From Spirosoma oryzae (GTDB lineage: Bacteria > Bacteroidota > Bacteroidia > Cytophagales > Spirosomataceae), in the NCBI RefSeq assembly GCF_003002825.1, contig NZ_PVTE01000004.1, forward strand, positions 298,883-362,882: 64,000 bases of DNA. Reading direction: 5' to 3'. The position numbers were made by a program, and so were the translations under genes. This document shows, one piece after another, positions 1 to 9,354 of this stretch (within the stretch, counting starts at the first letter, position 1; the number at the start of each line of letters is the position of its first letter). The notes beneath the pieces were generated by a model that searched no databases, was not told the origin of the DNA, and worked only from the letters and a program-made list of their open reading frames with translations.

Positions 1-426
1 CAACTGCGTAGGATAATGGTGTCCGCGCTGCCCCAGTCCTACCCGTTCCAGCAGCGACTGCGCCGTTTGCTTCGCGCCTTTCTCACCACGCAGCTCAAGT
101 GGCACCATTACATTTTCGAGGGCCGTCAACGTGGGCAGGAGCTGGAAATTCTGGAAGATGAAGCCAACGTACTGGTTACGGATAGCGGCCCGCTGGTCTT
201 CGTTGAGCGTATCAAGTCGAATATCGTTCAGATACACGCTGCCCGACGTAGCGCGATCCAGGCCGGCGCAAAGACCAAGCAGGGTCGTCTTACCCGATCC
301 CGACGGACCAACAATGGAAAACGTATCACCGGGCTCGATCGCAAAACTGACCCCATGCAACACGGTCAGATCGCGCCCGCCACTGGAATAGGTGCGGGTC
401 AGATCCTCAACGCGAAGTATGCTCAT
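1..426 (-). CDS. ABC transporter ATP-binding protein, YbbA/LolD type (partial)
   Basis: The minus strand reads MSILRVEDLTRTY from 426 and runs off the left window edge, leaving 142 residues without the C-terminal part. The Walker A motif GPSGSGKTTL is near residue 40, and the Q-loop (FIFQNFQLLP) lies near residues 94-103. The family energises ABC systems with FtsX-like permeases that move lipids or lipoproteins. It is divergent to the tesA-like esterase at 571, the same pairing as ybbA/tesA in E. coli, which supports the assignment. The 144-base spacer between the two starts is almost wholly a dispersed palindrome. The permease partner is not visible. The family is certain; the exact YbbA role is inferred from context. 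Confidence 0.85.
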   Translation of the reverse strand, partial: MSILRVEDLTRTYSSGGRDLTVLHGVSFAIEPGDTFSIVGPSGSGKTTLLGLCAGLDRATSGSVYLNDIRLDTLNEDQRAAIRNQYVGFIFQNFQLLPTLTALENVMVPLELRGEKGAKQTAQSLLERVGLGQRGHHYPTQL

Positions 427-435
427 TGAACAATT

Positions 436-553
436 GGTTTACGGTATTCGGTTTACCGTTTACGGTGGTATGTCGTGACCTGATTTTTCAGGTGACAGGC
501 AATCGTTCGAGCGCTGCATGGCTCAGAAAACCGTAAACTGAATACCGTAAACC
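436..553. repeat. Dispersed GTTTACGGT palindromic element, copy A
   Basis: The left arm 436-460 (GGTTTACGGTATTCGGTTTA then CCGTT) and the right arm 529-553 are inverted copies that match at 23 of 25 positions. The core is different sequence with its own small hairpin (ACCTGA/TCAGGT, about 478-493). The element fills the divergent spacer between the ABC ATPase start (426) and the esterase start (571), so both promoters must lie in or at it. Similar ends occur at 3797-3948, 10163-10314 and 53501-53718. Confidence 0.75.
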
Positions 554-570
554 TAACTTCCATTTCTCCT

Positions 571-1278
571 ATGAAGTTCTCCCGATTAGCTGGTTCCGTG
601 ATAGGCGGCTGGCTACTACTGTCAGTGGTTACCGGTTGCGGGTCGTCGGATTCGAAAACCGAATCGACCGCAGAAACCACGACGTCTTCGGCTAAGCCTA
701 CTGCTACGAAACCGGCGGATTCGGCCCCCAAAAAGACGATTCTATTTTACGGCAACAGCCTGACGGCCGGATATGGCGTCGAACCGAGTCAGGCGTTTCC
801 GGCGCTAATTGGCAAAAAAATCGACTCGCTGGGACTGGGTTACTCAATCGTCAATGCCGGCTTGAGCGGTGAGACTACCGCCGGTGGGAAAAGCCGGATT
901 GGCTGGGTACTCCGCAAACCCGTCGACGTATTCGTGCTGGAACTGGGCGGTAACGATGGTCTACGCGGCTTACCCCTGTCGGCCACGCGGCAAAATTTAC
1001 AGGCGATCATCGACACGGTTCGGGCGAAAAGTCCGCAGGCGCAAATCGTACTGGCCGGTATGCAAATTCCGCCCAATATGGGAACGACCTACGCCAACGA
1101 ATTTCGCGAGCTGTACAAGCAACTGGCCGATAAAAACAAGCTAGTGCTGATTCCCTTTTTGCTAGAGGGTGTGGGGGGTGTTCAAAAGCTGAATCAGCCG
1201 GATGGTATTCACCCCACCGTGGCCGGCCACCGTATCGTCGCCAATACCGTCTGGCAGGTGCTTCAACCGATTTTATAG
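571..1278 (+). CDS. tesA: TesA-like SGNH-hydrolase esterase, lipoprotein
   Basis: A 235-residue arylesterase/lysophospholipase-type SGNH hydrolase. A lipoprotein signal (VVTGC, Cys23) is followed by a Ser/Thr-rich linker to about residue 52. Block I is GNSLTAGYG with the nucleophile Ser63; the usual GDSL Asp is Asn. Block III is GGND (126-129), and block V is DGIHPTVAGH with Asp211 and His214, so the triad is intact. It should hydrolyse short-chain or lyso-lipid esters at the envelope. It is divergent from the YbbA-like ATPase. The ATG is taken because the signal peptide follows directly. The downstream 109 bases are a REPIN-like hairpin. Confidence 0.88.
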   Translation: MKFSRLAGSVIGGWLLLSVVTGCGSSDSKTESTAETTTSSAKPTATKPADSAPKKTILFYGNSLTAGYGVEPSQAFPALIGKKIDSLGLGYSIVNAGLSGETTAGGKSRIGWVLRKPVDVFVLELGGNDGLRGLPLSATRQNLQAIIDTVRAKSPQAQIVLAGMQIPPNMGTTYANEFRELYKQLADKNKLVLIPFLLEGVGGVQKLNQPDGIHPTVAGHRIVANTVWQVLQPIL

Positions 1279-1283
1279 ACAGT

Positions 1284-1387
1284 GTGTAGCCCAGACCTCC
1301 CGGTCTGGAGGGCGCGATAGCGACCAAAAAGCTGCCGCCCGTAGCAGTTGGCCTGACGGCCTCCAGACCGGGAGGTCTGGGCTACAC
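1284..1387. repeat. REPIN-like double hairpin between convergent genes
   Basis: Two 28-base arms (1284-1311 and 1360-1387) are perfect inverted repeats. Each arm is itself a hairpin, CCAGACC-TCCC-GGTCTGG. The element fills the gap between the tesA-like stop (1278) and the tamL stop (1388), where it could terminate both transcripts. The leading GTGTAGCCCAGA recurs at 18523-18534, and GTAGCCCA recurs inverted at 16397-16404. Confidence 0.8.
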
Positions 1388-3787
1388 TTAGAAGGGGTAG
1401 CCGATGCCGATGTTGAAGACAAGGTTCTGCCGTCGCCAGGCACTGCTTCTGAGGTTAATCTGGTCAAAAACCCAGTTACTACCCTCTACTTGGTACGGTT
1501 TGCGGAGGGGCGTAGCAATATCAAGTCGAACCAGGAAGTACGATAGATCCAGCCGAACACCTAAGCCTGCGCCGACGGCGATCTGTTTATAAAAATCACT
1601 GGTGAATTCAGAGCCCTCACCATAAACACCAATATTGGTATAGGTCCAGATATTACCAGCGTCAACGAAGGCAGCACCCTCCAGGTACTTGTTAAACTTG
1701 AACCGAAATTCAGTATTGGCTTCCAACTTGATGTCGCCCCCGCCGTCCTGAAACGGAGCTGATGTAGTGATCGTATCACGGGGAATAGTCCCTGGTCCAA
1801 GCGCACGGGGCCGGAAGGCGCGAATGCTATTGATACCACCCACAAAATACTGTTTGGTAAATGGAATCTGAAAACCCTGTGAATTACCGTATGTAAAGCC
1901 TGCACCGGCAAATAACCGGTTCGCCCAAGTCAGTTTAGGCGTCATTTTACGGTAAAATCGAGCATTAACGTCGGCCCGGATAAACTGAGCGAAAGGAACA
2001 CCAAAAATACCGTTGCGTAGTGGGTCGTTCTCCAACGGCTTTCGCAGAAATAGACTTGCCAGATTACCCGCAGGTTCAACGTTCGCAGTCAACAGAAATG
2101 AGTTCGGCGAGTTCGATCGGGGCGACGAGTTGTAATTAAACGTATAGAGCGTGCTAAAAATAAGCTGATCACTCCTCAGAATACTGAGGAATTGCTGCTT
2201 AATAATTTTAGGCACATCAGAGCTGATTAGCGTATCGTATACAGCTTGGTCAACGTTTGATATTGAAATGTAATTGATGTTGAACGGCTGAAAGATGTGT
2301 TCTATTTTTTGATTTCGGCGCCAGGCATAGCCAAACGTAATCTGTGATGAGTTAAGGTCATACAGGCCACCTCGCTTGATCAGCTGATAGCCGATTGTTG
2401 CGTTCGTTCTGGGCAAAGCGGCCCGCTGATCATAGGTAAACCGGAACGGGCTTACTAATCGGGGAAAGGTCAGTGTAGCATCGGTACCGAAGCGATAATT
2501 GGTCACACCCTGCTCGCCCGAATTAACCTGAAATTCGATACCGGCACTGGCGTTGATTGTCAGCAGTTCGGCCCGGCCCAGTGCGTTGCGGTTACGCCAG
2601 CTTACGGTCGCCTGTGTACCGTTGAAGTTGTTAGAGCGCGACGTTCCGTCCAGTTCCAGTCGAATCGATTTCGACGGATATGGCGTCAGGTAATAATGCA
2701 CGTCGAGAACCGCCGAATCACCCTGTTCATCCGGGGCAAACCGGTTTCGGACGAATTTGAATGCGCCCACGTTGATAAACCGCTGTAAGGTCAAATCCTG
2801 CGCCCGCGAACTGTACCGCCGGCCTGGTCGCACAGCCACAATGTCACGAAACAGCTTGGGATTGAACTGTCGGCTTGAATCGACAACGACAAAATCCTCG
2901 TCGGTTTGGTAGGACTTCCGCAGATTCGTATCGGCACGGGCCGACGACAGGTCGTAGTTGGGGTAAATGTATACGTTGCGGATCGAGTACGGTACGCCAG
3001 CCGCTTCGGGCATGGCAGGATCGAGCGCGAAATAGAGATTGGCGCGATGCCGGGCCGTATCGTTCAGCGACAGTACTTTGATATAGTCGGGCTGGAAGTA
3101 GTAAAAGCCCCGCTGCTTGACAGCCTGACTAATGCGTTCGCGCTCGATCTTGATTGCGTCCAGCCGCCACGGGTCCCCTTTTTTGATGACCGTTCGTCCG
3201 GCCGTCGCCTGCATCACCCGACGCACCGTGTCTTTCTCCTGCCGAATCGTAATCGCCACCGAGTCCACCAGAAACCGCTGGGGAACATTGACCTGGTAAA
3301 CACCCCGCGCCTTGTACCCGTCTTCTTTCAACTCGCCTGATGTCGTGGCTTCAAAATAACCTTCGTTTTTCAGCGTACCGGTGAATACGGCGGCATTGGC
3401 GCCGATGGCCCGCGCACTGGCCAGTACGGGTTCAGCACCAAACTTCCGGCGAAACCAGGCTCGAAAACCGTGCTCTTTCTTCGGCTCACCAAACAGGTAA
3501 TACAGGGCGACTTTGTACGGAAAGCCAAACAGCTGCGAGTTAGGCCGGGGGCGGGCCAGTTCCTGCAACTTTGTTTTTAGCGTTGTTTGCTCGTCTGCCG
3601 AGACCGTCGAATCAGCGTTGATGTTGATATCGGTACCTGCGTACAGTTTTTCACCGGCAGGCAGGTGCCGTCCAACATTACAGGCCGACAGCAGCAGCAC
3701 CGCCCCGATGGGCAGCAACCGCCCTACCGCCCTGCGCCGGTCGTTTAGCCAGTTTCGATAATACGTCAGGTACTGATAAATCCACAT
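1388..3787 (-). CDS. tamL: TamL, Omp85/BamA-family outer-membrane lipoprotein
   Basis: A 799-residue Omp85-superfamily protein. The N-terminus has a long basic region, then GAVLLLSAC with lipobox Cys36, so this is the lipoprotein version (TamL) typical of Bacteroidota. POTRA-like segments occupy roughly residues 45-380. The C-terminal barrel contains a motif of the family's L6 loop, VGGINSIRAFRPRALGPG, and the last residue is Phe. It should insert or translocate outer-membrane and surface proteins together with TamB, encoded just upstream on the same strand. The 166-base spacer to tamB is filled by a palindromic element, so co-transcription is likely but not shown. The stop abuts the REPIN-like hairpin. 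Confidence 0.9.
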   Translation of the reverse strand: MWIYQYLTYYRNWLNDRRRAVGRLLPIGAVLLLSACNVGRHLPAGEKLYAGTDININADSTVSADEQTTLKTKLQELARPRPNSQLFGFPYKVALYYLFGEPKKEHGFRAWFRRKFGAEPVLASARAIGANAAVFTGTLKNEGYFEATTSGELKEDGYKARGVYQVNVPQRFLVDSVAITIRQEKDTVRRVMQATAGRTVIKKGDPWRLDAIKIERERISQAVKQRGFYYFQPDYIKVLSLNDTARHRANLYFALDPAMPEAAGVPYSIRNVYIYPNYDLSSARADTNLRKSYQTDEDFVVVDSSRQFNPKLFRDIVAVRPGRRYSSRAQDLTLQRFINVGAFKFVRNRFAPDEQGDSAVLDVHYYLTPYPSKSIRLELDGTSRSNNFNGTQATVSWRNRNALGRAELLTINASAGIEFQVNSGEQGVTNYRFGTDATLTFPRLVSPFRFTYDQRAALPRTNATIGYQLIKRGGLYDLNSSQITFGYAWRRNQKIEHIFQPFNINYISISNVDQAVYDTLISSDVPKIIKQQFLSILRSDQLIFSTLYTFNYNSSPRSNSPNSFLLTANVEPAGNLASLFLRKPLENDPLRNGIFGVPFAQFIRADVNARFYRKMTPKLTWANRLFAGAGFTYGNSQGFQIPFTKQYFVGGINSIRAFRPRALGPGTIPRDTITTSAPFQDGGGDIKLEANTEFRFKFNKYLEGAAFVDAGNIWTYTNIGVYGEGSEFTSDFYKQIAVGAGLGVRLDLSYFLVRLDIATPLRKPYQVEGSNWVFDQINLRSSAWRRQNLVFNIGIGYPF

Positions 3788-3796
3788 AACTGTGCA

Positions 3797-3948
3797 GTTT
3801 ACGGTTTACGGTTTACAGTATTTGGTTCATGACCTGCGGCCCTTCCACTTTATTCGAAGGCCATGCGCAAGTCATCGACCCATTGGTCCGCCATACAACG
3901 AGCCACACCACGGTGACCACCGTAAACCGAACACTGTAAACCGTGAAC
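3797..3948. repeat. Dispersed GTTTACGGT palindromic element, copy B
   Basis: The left arm (3797-3827) has tandem GTTTACG units. The right arm (3920-3948), reverse-complemented, reads GTTCACGGTTTACAGTGTTC and continues CGGTTTACGG; it matches the left arm from 3804 at 21 of 24 positions. The element occupies the spacer between tamB (stop 3954) and tamL (start 3787), leaving about 5 and 9 bases free. Its core differs from those of the other copies. Confidence 0.7.
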
Positions 3949-3953
3949 CGGTC

Positions 3954-6900
3954 TTAATTGGCTGCCGACGAGCCGGAAGAACGGTGCAGCAGGTCAGATA
4001 GCGTGTTGTAATCAATCGTGATAACGAAACCGACCCCCGTTTCGATGATGTAGCCGTCGAGAATTGCCTGGTAGTCGTTGTTTCGGTAGCCCCGCAGCAC
4101 GTAACGTCCGTCACGAGTCAGGTTATAGTTCACCGATACGTTGTCGAATATTTCGTTGGGGTTGCGGGTTGCGCTATTGGCTGCGTTTTCGAGCAGGAAG
4201 TTCCGCCCGACCGCTACGGTGATCCGGCCTTCGAGGAAACTCTTCGACAGACCGATGTTCAGGTCCGTACGGGCCCCGTTGGTTGTACCGCCGGTGTTGG
4301 TACTCCCCGTCTGCGACAGCAAGTTAAAGTCGACATCGAACCCTTTCAGCACGTTCGACGCCAGTCGCCCCAGCTGATCGGAAATCAGTTTGCTCACGCT
4401 GCTCCGGGCGATACCTTCGGCCTGTGTATCCAGTCCACCGTTGTTGGAACCGGAGAAGAAATCCGACGTATTTTCCGGCAGGAACCGGTTCAGTACAAGC
4501 AGCGCAAATACCTGTTTGTTGATCTGGGTCTGATCCTGCCGTAACGATTTCAGCTTGGCTTCGATCGATGAGGCCAGTTCTGTAGTCGAACTACCCTGCC
4601 CCTCTTCCAATTGAATATCGAAGGTAAGTTTTGGCGACTCCAGGTTGTCAGAGATCGTCAGCAACACCTCAAACGGCAGCTTACGTTTAGCTGCCACAGC
4701 AGGTAAGGCGCTCGACTCACTACCAACCAGATCACCGGCGGGTGTCGACACCTTGTAAACGGCCGTCAGGTTGATATCGGCTTTGAGTGGGTCGCCGGTG
4801 AAACTGATATAGCCACCTTTTTGAAGCTCGAACTGCCGTTTCAGAATCTGATACGTTAGTGAGTATTCACCCTCCGTCACGTCGTAGCGGCCCAGCACGG
4901 AGATTTCGCCCGCCGGCGTTACCGTCACATTAAGCTGGGCATTGCCCCGCGCCCGCAGGTAGTCGCCGTTCAGCTCGTCGACGACAATGGTCAGTTCCGA
5001 TTTTTCATCGACTTCCAGATCGAGCGAAATGTTGGCGTTATTCAGGTTGTCGAACGAGAGCTTGCGCTGTGTCGTGTCTTTCTTGGATGCGTACAGGTAC
5101 TTAGTCAGCGCCAGCGAATCTTTCGGATTAACGAACGTGACGATACCGTTCATTTCCTCCGCAGCGATTGATTCGTCGGGCAGCACAACGGCTATTTTGC
5201 TACCATCCTCCAGCCTGATTTTACCCACGACCGCCGGACTCGTACCCGCTCCGCGAATCCGTAGATCGGCGCTAACCGACGCCTGACCATAGGCATAGTC
5301 ATTGTCTTTACGGGCCGCATTCAGCACCTGAAAACCACTGGTTCGTACGCGCAGGTTATACGTCGCGTCAGGCAGATTTTTCAGTACTACGGTCCCATCG
5401 ACGTCAAGCGTGCGGTTCTGGGTATCGCGCAATGTGAAGTTGTCGAGCGTAACTGTCTGACCGGAGAAGCCTACTTTTTCTTTGTCGATAAAATAGGTGG
5501 CGTTCGACTGCTTAATGTTGAATGCGACGGAATCGAAGTTTACGCTTCCATCAAGTTTGGGGTTGCTGGTCGAGCCCGCTACGTTCAGTTCACCCGTCAG
5601 TTGTCCTTTCGCCTGCCGCAATTCACCAAAACTGAACGCTTCGATCGTACGCGCGTCCAGCCGCTTTAGGTTAATAGCCAGATTTAGTGCCTGCTTCGCA
5701 TCGTCCGGGTTGTAAAAGCCCGTTACGGTAGCATCGTTGTACGGCCCCGCCAACACCGTGTTGACGTTGATCTTTCCATCAGACGTGTTGTTGAACCGGG
5801 CAGTCAGGTTACCGATGGGTTTCTGCATCACCTGTAGACTATCGACGTAGATTGACCCGATGAAGGCAAGTTGACTGTCCTCCGCCATGTAGTCGCGTAC
5901 GACAATCGTACCGTTGAGCTGCCCACTCGCCAGCGTTGTATCCTGCCCGGTTAGCCGCGCCAGATTAGCCAGTTCGATTGCCCGTGTCGTCACCCGCAGG
6001 GGCGCGTTACCATAAGGTTCGGTGCTGCTTACTTCCAGCGACTGATTATCAGCTTCCAGACGTATTCGATCGACCAGCACGCCGTCTTTACCGTACTGCG
6101 CAAACCCACTGGTATCGGCCGTCCACTGCTCGTAGTTAGTCAGCAATCCCCGTCGGGCAAACTGGAATCGGTAGTTCTTGTCGACAACACTGAGCGTACC
6201 AGCCAGTCCGTGGCGATTCTGGTCAAGGGAGTCTTTGCTAACCAGTCCAAACTGAAAGCGGTTGTTCTGCGCGGTACCGGTCAGGCTGGTCGGGCCAATG
6301 TTCGTACCATCGTAAACGGCACCAGAAACGTTTCCATCGACAGCCAGTTGACGACCATTACCCCGCAATACGAAATTGCTGGATTTGATGGTTGTCGTAT
6401 CGTACACAACCACACCCGTCTTCAGCGTAGCCACCAGCGACGTATCATTTGCGATCCCGCCCCCCTGACTATCGAGTCGGGCATTTAGCCGCACGGTGTC
6501 GAGCCGGGTGAGTTCCGGTACGAAGGCCCGAAACAGGGGATTTTGGTACGCCTTCAGATTCAGCGTAAAATCGTAGGGCGTCGTTACTTTTTTGTAGGTC
6601 AGATCGGGAACGGCTATGTAGCGACTAATCTCGCCAACGACGATGTCGTAGAGTCGATCGTACGCGAACTGTCCGTTCAGCCGCAGCCGGGCACCGGGGA
6701 TGGCCGCCAGTACACCTTTATTGTTTCCGTCAGCTGTCAGTCTTGCGTAGAGTGAATCGACGGGGTAGCGGGTACCGTTCAGCGTCAACACCGCATCACT
6801 GGCCGATACCGTTCCGACTGGTCGTGCCGGATCAGTCGATGTCATATCCAGATTGATGTCGCCCTTAAGCGACAGCGGATCGCTGTACAGCTTGAGTGGT

Positions 6901-9041
6901 TTCAGGTTCAGCTCGGTAATCGACACTTTCCCCGCGACACTGGGAAATTCCCCTTTAAGATTGGTATTGATGTCGAGATTCAGGTTGGCATTCGGATCTT
7001 TCAGCCCACCCGTCAGCGCCAACAGCCCATTGGTCAGTTTCCCTTCGGCATCCAGATTCTTGTAGACGTAGCCGTTCAGATCAGCCGATTGAATGGCCAG
7101 GTCGAAGGTTGTGCTTAACGTGTTCACGTCGATGCCGCGCCCATTGACCGTAGCCCGCCCGGTAATCTTGCCGACCGTACCCGTCTGCTTCGTCCACTTT
7201 CCGGCGTCAAAATCCGTCAGGTTCAGCGTACCCTTGTAGGTCTGATTTTTACCAGCTACGAAGCCAGCCAGTTGGCCGTCGAATCCCGCTGTTCCCCAGT
7301 CCGTCGCCAGATTAGCGTTCAAGTCGAGGTTGTTCAGCGCACCGCTGATCTTCCCGGTCAGCCGTAAGTTGGGTGGTAAGTCGATGGTCGATGGAATAGA
7401 CCCCGGCGGAGCCAGCCGGTTGATGTCGGCCAGGTTGGTCGTTCCCTCGCGGATGTCGAGGTCGACGCCGATCCGGTCGGGATCGGTAACGTTGGTGAGC
7501 CGCCCGCTTGCGGCAATGCGTGTGCCCGACAGCATGTCCAGTTCGAGCCGGGGCAGATTCAACGCAGCCAGCGTACCCGTGGCCGTAGCGTTGGCCCGGA
7601 ACACCCCGCCCGGACTGTTAAACGGGGGCGTATCGGCCAGGAAGGGAGCCAGTTGCAGTACGTCAGCTACCGACAACCGGCTTTGCTTCAGGTTGACATT
7701 GACACTGACTCGCCGGGCAAAACGTGGGTCCGACAGTTGCGCCAGCGAATCGTATTTCAGCACCAGCCGGTCGCGGATCAGGCTGGTCGGAGTTTGCGCG
7801 TAAAGCCGTGTGACAGATGTTGTCTTGTCATTGTACAACACATCGCCCTCCAGCTTTTGCAGGAAAAAGCCACTGCTCGACCGGAAGCGCCCGTTACGTA
7901 GCTGCCCGCTAACGAGCTGGCCTTTAGCCCCTAAATCACGGTACATTAGAAAACGACCGTCGATACCTAAATCGCGCAGGTCGAGATGACTGTAGTCGAG
8001 TCCTCGCGCCTGTCGGGGTGCCGTTTCATCGTCGTATCGAATTCGATTATTGGCAAACCGTACGTTGGTCAGCTTCGCCTGCCAGCCCAGCGTGGATGCG
8101 CCCGGCGTGGATGCGCCAGTTGTTGATTTTGGCGCTGATGGCGTCGCTTTTCGCGTGGGTTTGAGCAGTGTGGCCGTAACGTCGCCATTCGTCAGCGCCA
8201 GCGATTTGATACCAATTTTTTCGCCGTTCAGGTAAAAATAGTCCGACTCCATGGCCAGACGTCCGACGTTACCAGTCGTTCGAAAGTCAGCCGTCTCGAC
8301 GCGAACGTCCCACTTTGTCCGGTTGAGTTGCCATTTCCCCAGGCCAATATTCAGCGTATCGTCGGGGGCCGACGGCGGACTGGGCGGAGTTGGTAATCCT
8401 TCGTACAACCGCACGGACGCATTCAGCCCGTTTCCCGTGACGTCTTTCAGCCGATAAATCGACTTGTATACGTTGGTTTCATCGAAGTTAACCCGGAGGC
8501 TGTCCGTGTACGCATTTACGTCGGCACCTACGACATCGTCGTGGTACCGAATACGAACGTCTTTCAACGATAGACCCGTGAGGTTGATCGCCATCGGGGT
8601 CGACACCGTATCGGCGGGTTCGGGGGCTGTACCCGTATCGAACGCATTGATGATGTACTGGAAATTAAATGTCGTGTCGGGCAGCGTCCGGTTAATATTC
8701 AGACTGACCTTTTCGAAATCGATCTGATTGATAGCCAGCTTGTTGTTCAACAACCCCCACATATCCAGATCCACGCGCATTTTGCCACCGTCGATCAGCG
8801 TATCACCTTTTGGCGTAATAAACAGTACGTCGGTGAGCTGGATATAATCGGGGATTTCGTAGCTGACCCGCCCGATACGAAACGGTGATTGCAGCCGGTT
8901 GGCCAGGTATGAATTGACCTGTTTCGTAACGAACTGCTGCCCCCAGGGAGTGGTCGCTATCAAAACGACGAATCCCGCCACGAGCAGGATCAGGGCTAGC
9001 AAACCAAGCAGTACACGAACAAGTATTTTAGGGGCAGACAT
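3954..9041 (-). CDS. tamB: TamB, translocation and assembly module (DUF490)
   Basis: A 1695-residue TamB/AsmA-like protein. Residues 5-30 form an N-terminal signal anchor (VLLGLLALILLVAGFVVLIA). Long repetitive beta-rich sequence follows, then the conserved C-terminal DUF490 region (for example YDVTEGEYSLTYQ and SKSFLEGRITVAVG). TamB spans the periplasm as a hydrophobic groove and works with an Omp85 partner, here tamL downstream. Length is in the normal range for Bacteroidota. A Thr/Ser/Pro-rich insert (about residues 300-318) carries a short DNA direct repeat (GCGTGGATGCGCC twice, 8091-8118). No clear -7 box was found in the 313-base upstream spacer. Confidence 0.93.
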   Translation of the reverse strand: MSAPKILVRVLLGLLALILLVAGFVVLIATTPWGQQFVTKQVNSYLANRLQSPFRIGRVSYEIPDYIQLTDVLFITPKGDTLIDGGKMRVDLDMWGLLNNKLAINQIDFEKVSLNINRTLPDTTFNFQYIINAFDTGTAPEPADTVSTPMAINLTGLSLKDVRIRYHDDVVGADVNAYTDSLRVNFDETNVYKSIYRLKDVTGNGLNASVRLYEGLPTPPSPPSAPDDTLNIGLGKWQLNRTKWDVRVETADFRTTGNVGRLAMESDYFYLNGEKIGIKSLALTNGDVTATLLKPTRKATPSAPKSTTGASTPGASTLGWQAKLTNVRFANNRIRYDDETAPRQARGLDYSHLDLRDLGIDGRFLMYRDLGAKGQLVSGQLRNGRFRSSSGFFLQKLEGDVLYNDKTTSVTRLYAQTPTSLIRDRLVLKYDSLAQLSDPRFARRVSVNVNLKQSRLSVADVLQLAPFLADTPPFNSPGGVFRANATATGTLAALNLPRLELDMLSGTRIAASGRLTNVTDPDRIGVDLDIREGTTNLADINRLAPPGSIPSTIDLPPNLRLTGKISGALNNLDLNANLATDWGTAGFDGQLAGFVAGKNQTYKGTLNLTDFDAGKWTKQTGTVGKITGRATVNGRGIDVNTLSTTFDLAIQSADLNGYVYKNLDAEGKLTNGLLALTGGLKDPNANLNLDINTNLKGEFPSVAGKVSITELNLKPLKLYSDPLSLKGDINLDMTSTDPARPVGTVSASDAVLTLNGTRYPVDSLYARLTADGNNKGVLAAIPGARLRLNGQFAYDRLYDIVVGEISRYIAVPDLTYKKVTTPYDFTLNLKAYQNPLFRAFVPELTRLDTVRLNARLDSQGGGIANDTSLVATLKTGVVVYDTTTIKSSNFVLRGNGRQLAVDGNVSGAVYDGTNIGPTSLTGTAQNNRFQFGLVSKDSLDQNRHGLAGTLSVVDKNYRFQFARRGLLTNYEQWTADTSGFAQYGKDGVLVDRIRLEADNQSLEVSSTEPYGNAPLRVTTRAIELANLARLTGQDTTLASGQLNGTIVVRDYMAEDSQLAFIGSIYVDSLQVMQKPIGNLTARFNNTSDGKINVNTVLAGPYNDATVTGFYNPDDAKQALNLAINLKRLDARTIEAFSFGELRQAKGQLTGELNVAGSTSNPKLDGSVNFDSVAFNIKQSNATYFIDKEKVGFSGQTVTLDNFTLRDTQNRTLDVDGTVVLKNLPDATYNLRVRTSGFQVLNAARKDNDYAYGQASVSADLRIRGAGTSPAVVGKIRLEDGSKIAVVLPDESIAAEEMNGIVTFVNPKDSLALTKYLYASKKDTTQRKLSFDNLNNANISLDLEVDEKSELTIVVDELNGDYLRARGNAQLNVTVTPAGEISVLGRYDVTEGEYSLTYQILKRQFELQKGGYISFTGDPLKADINLTAVYKVSTPAGDLVGSESSALPAVAAKRKLPFEVLLTISDNLESPKLTFDIQLEEGQGSSTTELASSIEAKLKSLRQDQTQINKQVFALLVLNRFLPENTSDFFSGSNNGGLDTQAEGIARSSVSKLISDQLGRLASNVLKGFDVDFNLLSQTGSTNTGGTTNGARTDLNIGLSKSFLEGRITVAVGRNFLLENAANSATRNPNEIFDNVSVNYNLTRDGRYVLRGYRNNDYQAILDGYIIETGVGFVITIDYNTLSDLLHRSSGSSAAN

Positions 9042-9354
9042 TCAGTATAGATAGCGAATCGGCTGGTGGAAAGTCGATTAACAAGCCGACGATACAGGGC
9101 GGCACTAGTTGATAAAGCGCTACGGTAATAACGGGTCAGGTAGGAATTATGTTACCTGACCGACGGCATCTCTTATCTGCCTTATACAAACCAAATGCCG
9201 ACTTTGTTGCCCAGCAGGGCAAAATTACCGCCTGATGGGTCGCGGAAACCTTTCGTCAGACCAGTCGTCCTTTCTTCGCCGGTTTGTTGCAGACCCGCCC
9301 CACAGCCGGTACTTTTGCGGTCAACCATCTGGTTTTTTTTCGTTCTCCTGATCC
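9042..9354. other. Divergent spacer between tamB and terC
   Basis: These 313 bases hold the terC promoter (9283-9317). No convincing coding sequence, palindrome or RNA gene was seen in the rest. A tamB promoter must lie near 9042-9130 but has no clear TAnnTTTG box. Confidence 0.6.
9283..9317 (+). promoter_or_regulatory. Bacteroidota-type promoter for terC
   Basis: TTTG (9283-9286), 23 bases, then TACTTTTG (9310-9317) fits the Bacteroidota sigma-ABfr pattern TTTG-N(17-23)-TAnnTTTG. The start codon is about 30 bases after the expected transcription start. It is the only promoter in the window with both boxes. Confidence 0.6.

Noticed and set aside
16..429. Plus-strand frame opposite the ABC ATPase
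   Set aside because: The minus strand encodes clear Walker A and Q-loop motifs; the plus frame is a shadow.
427..570. Integron attC-like site
   Set aside because: Palindromic with a variable core, but the ends do not fit GTTRRRY/RYYYAAC boxes, there is no integrase, and the flanking genes are housekeeping.
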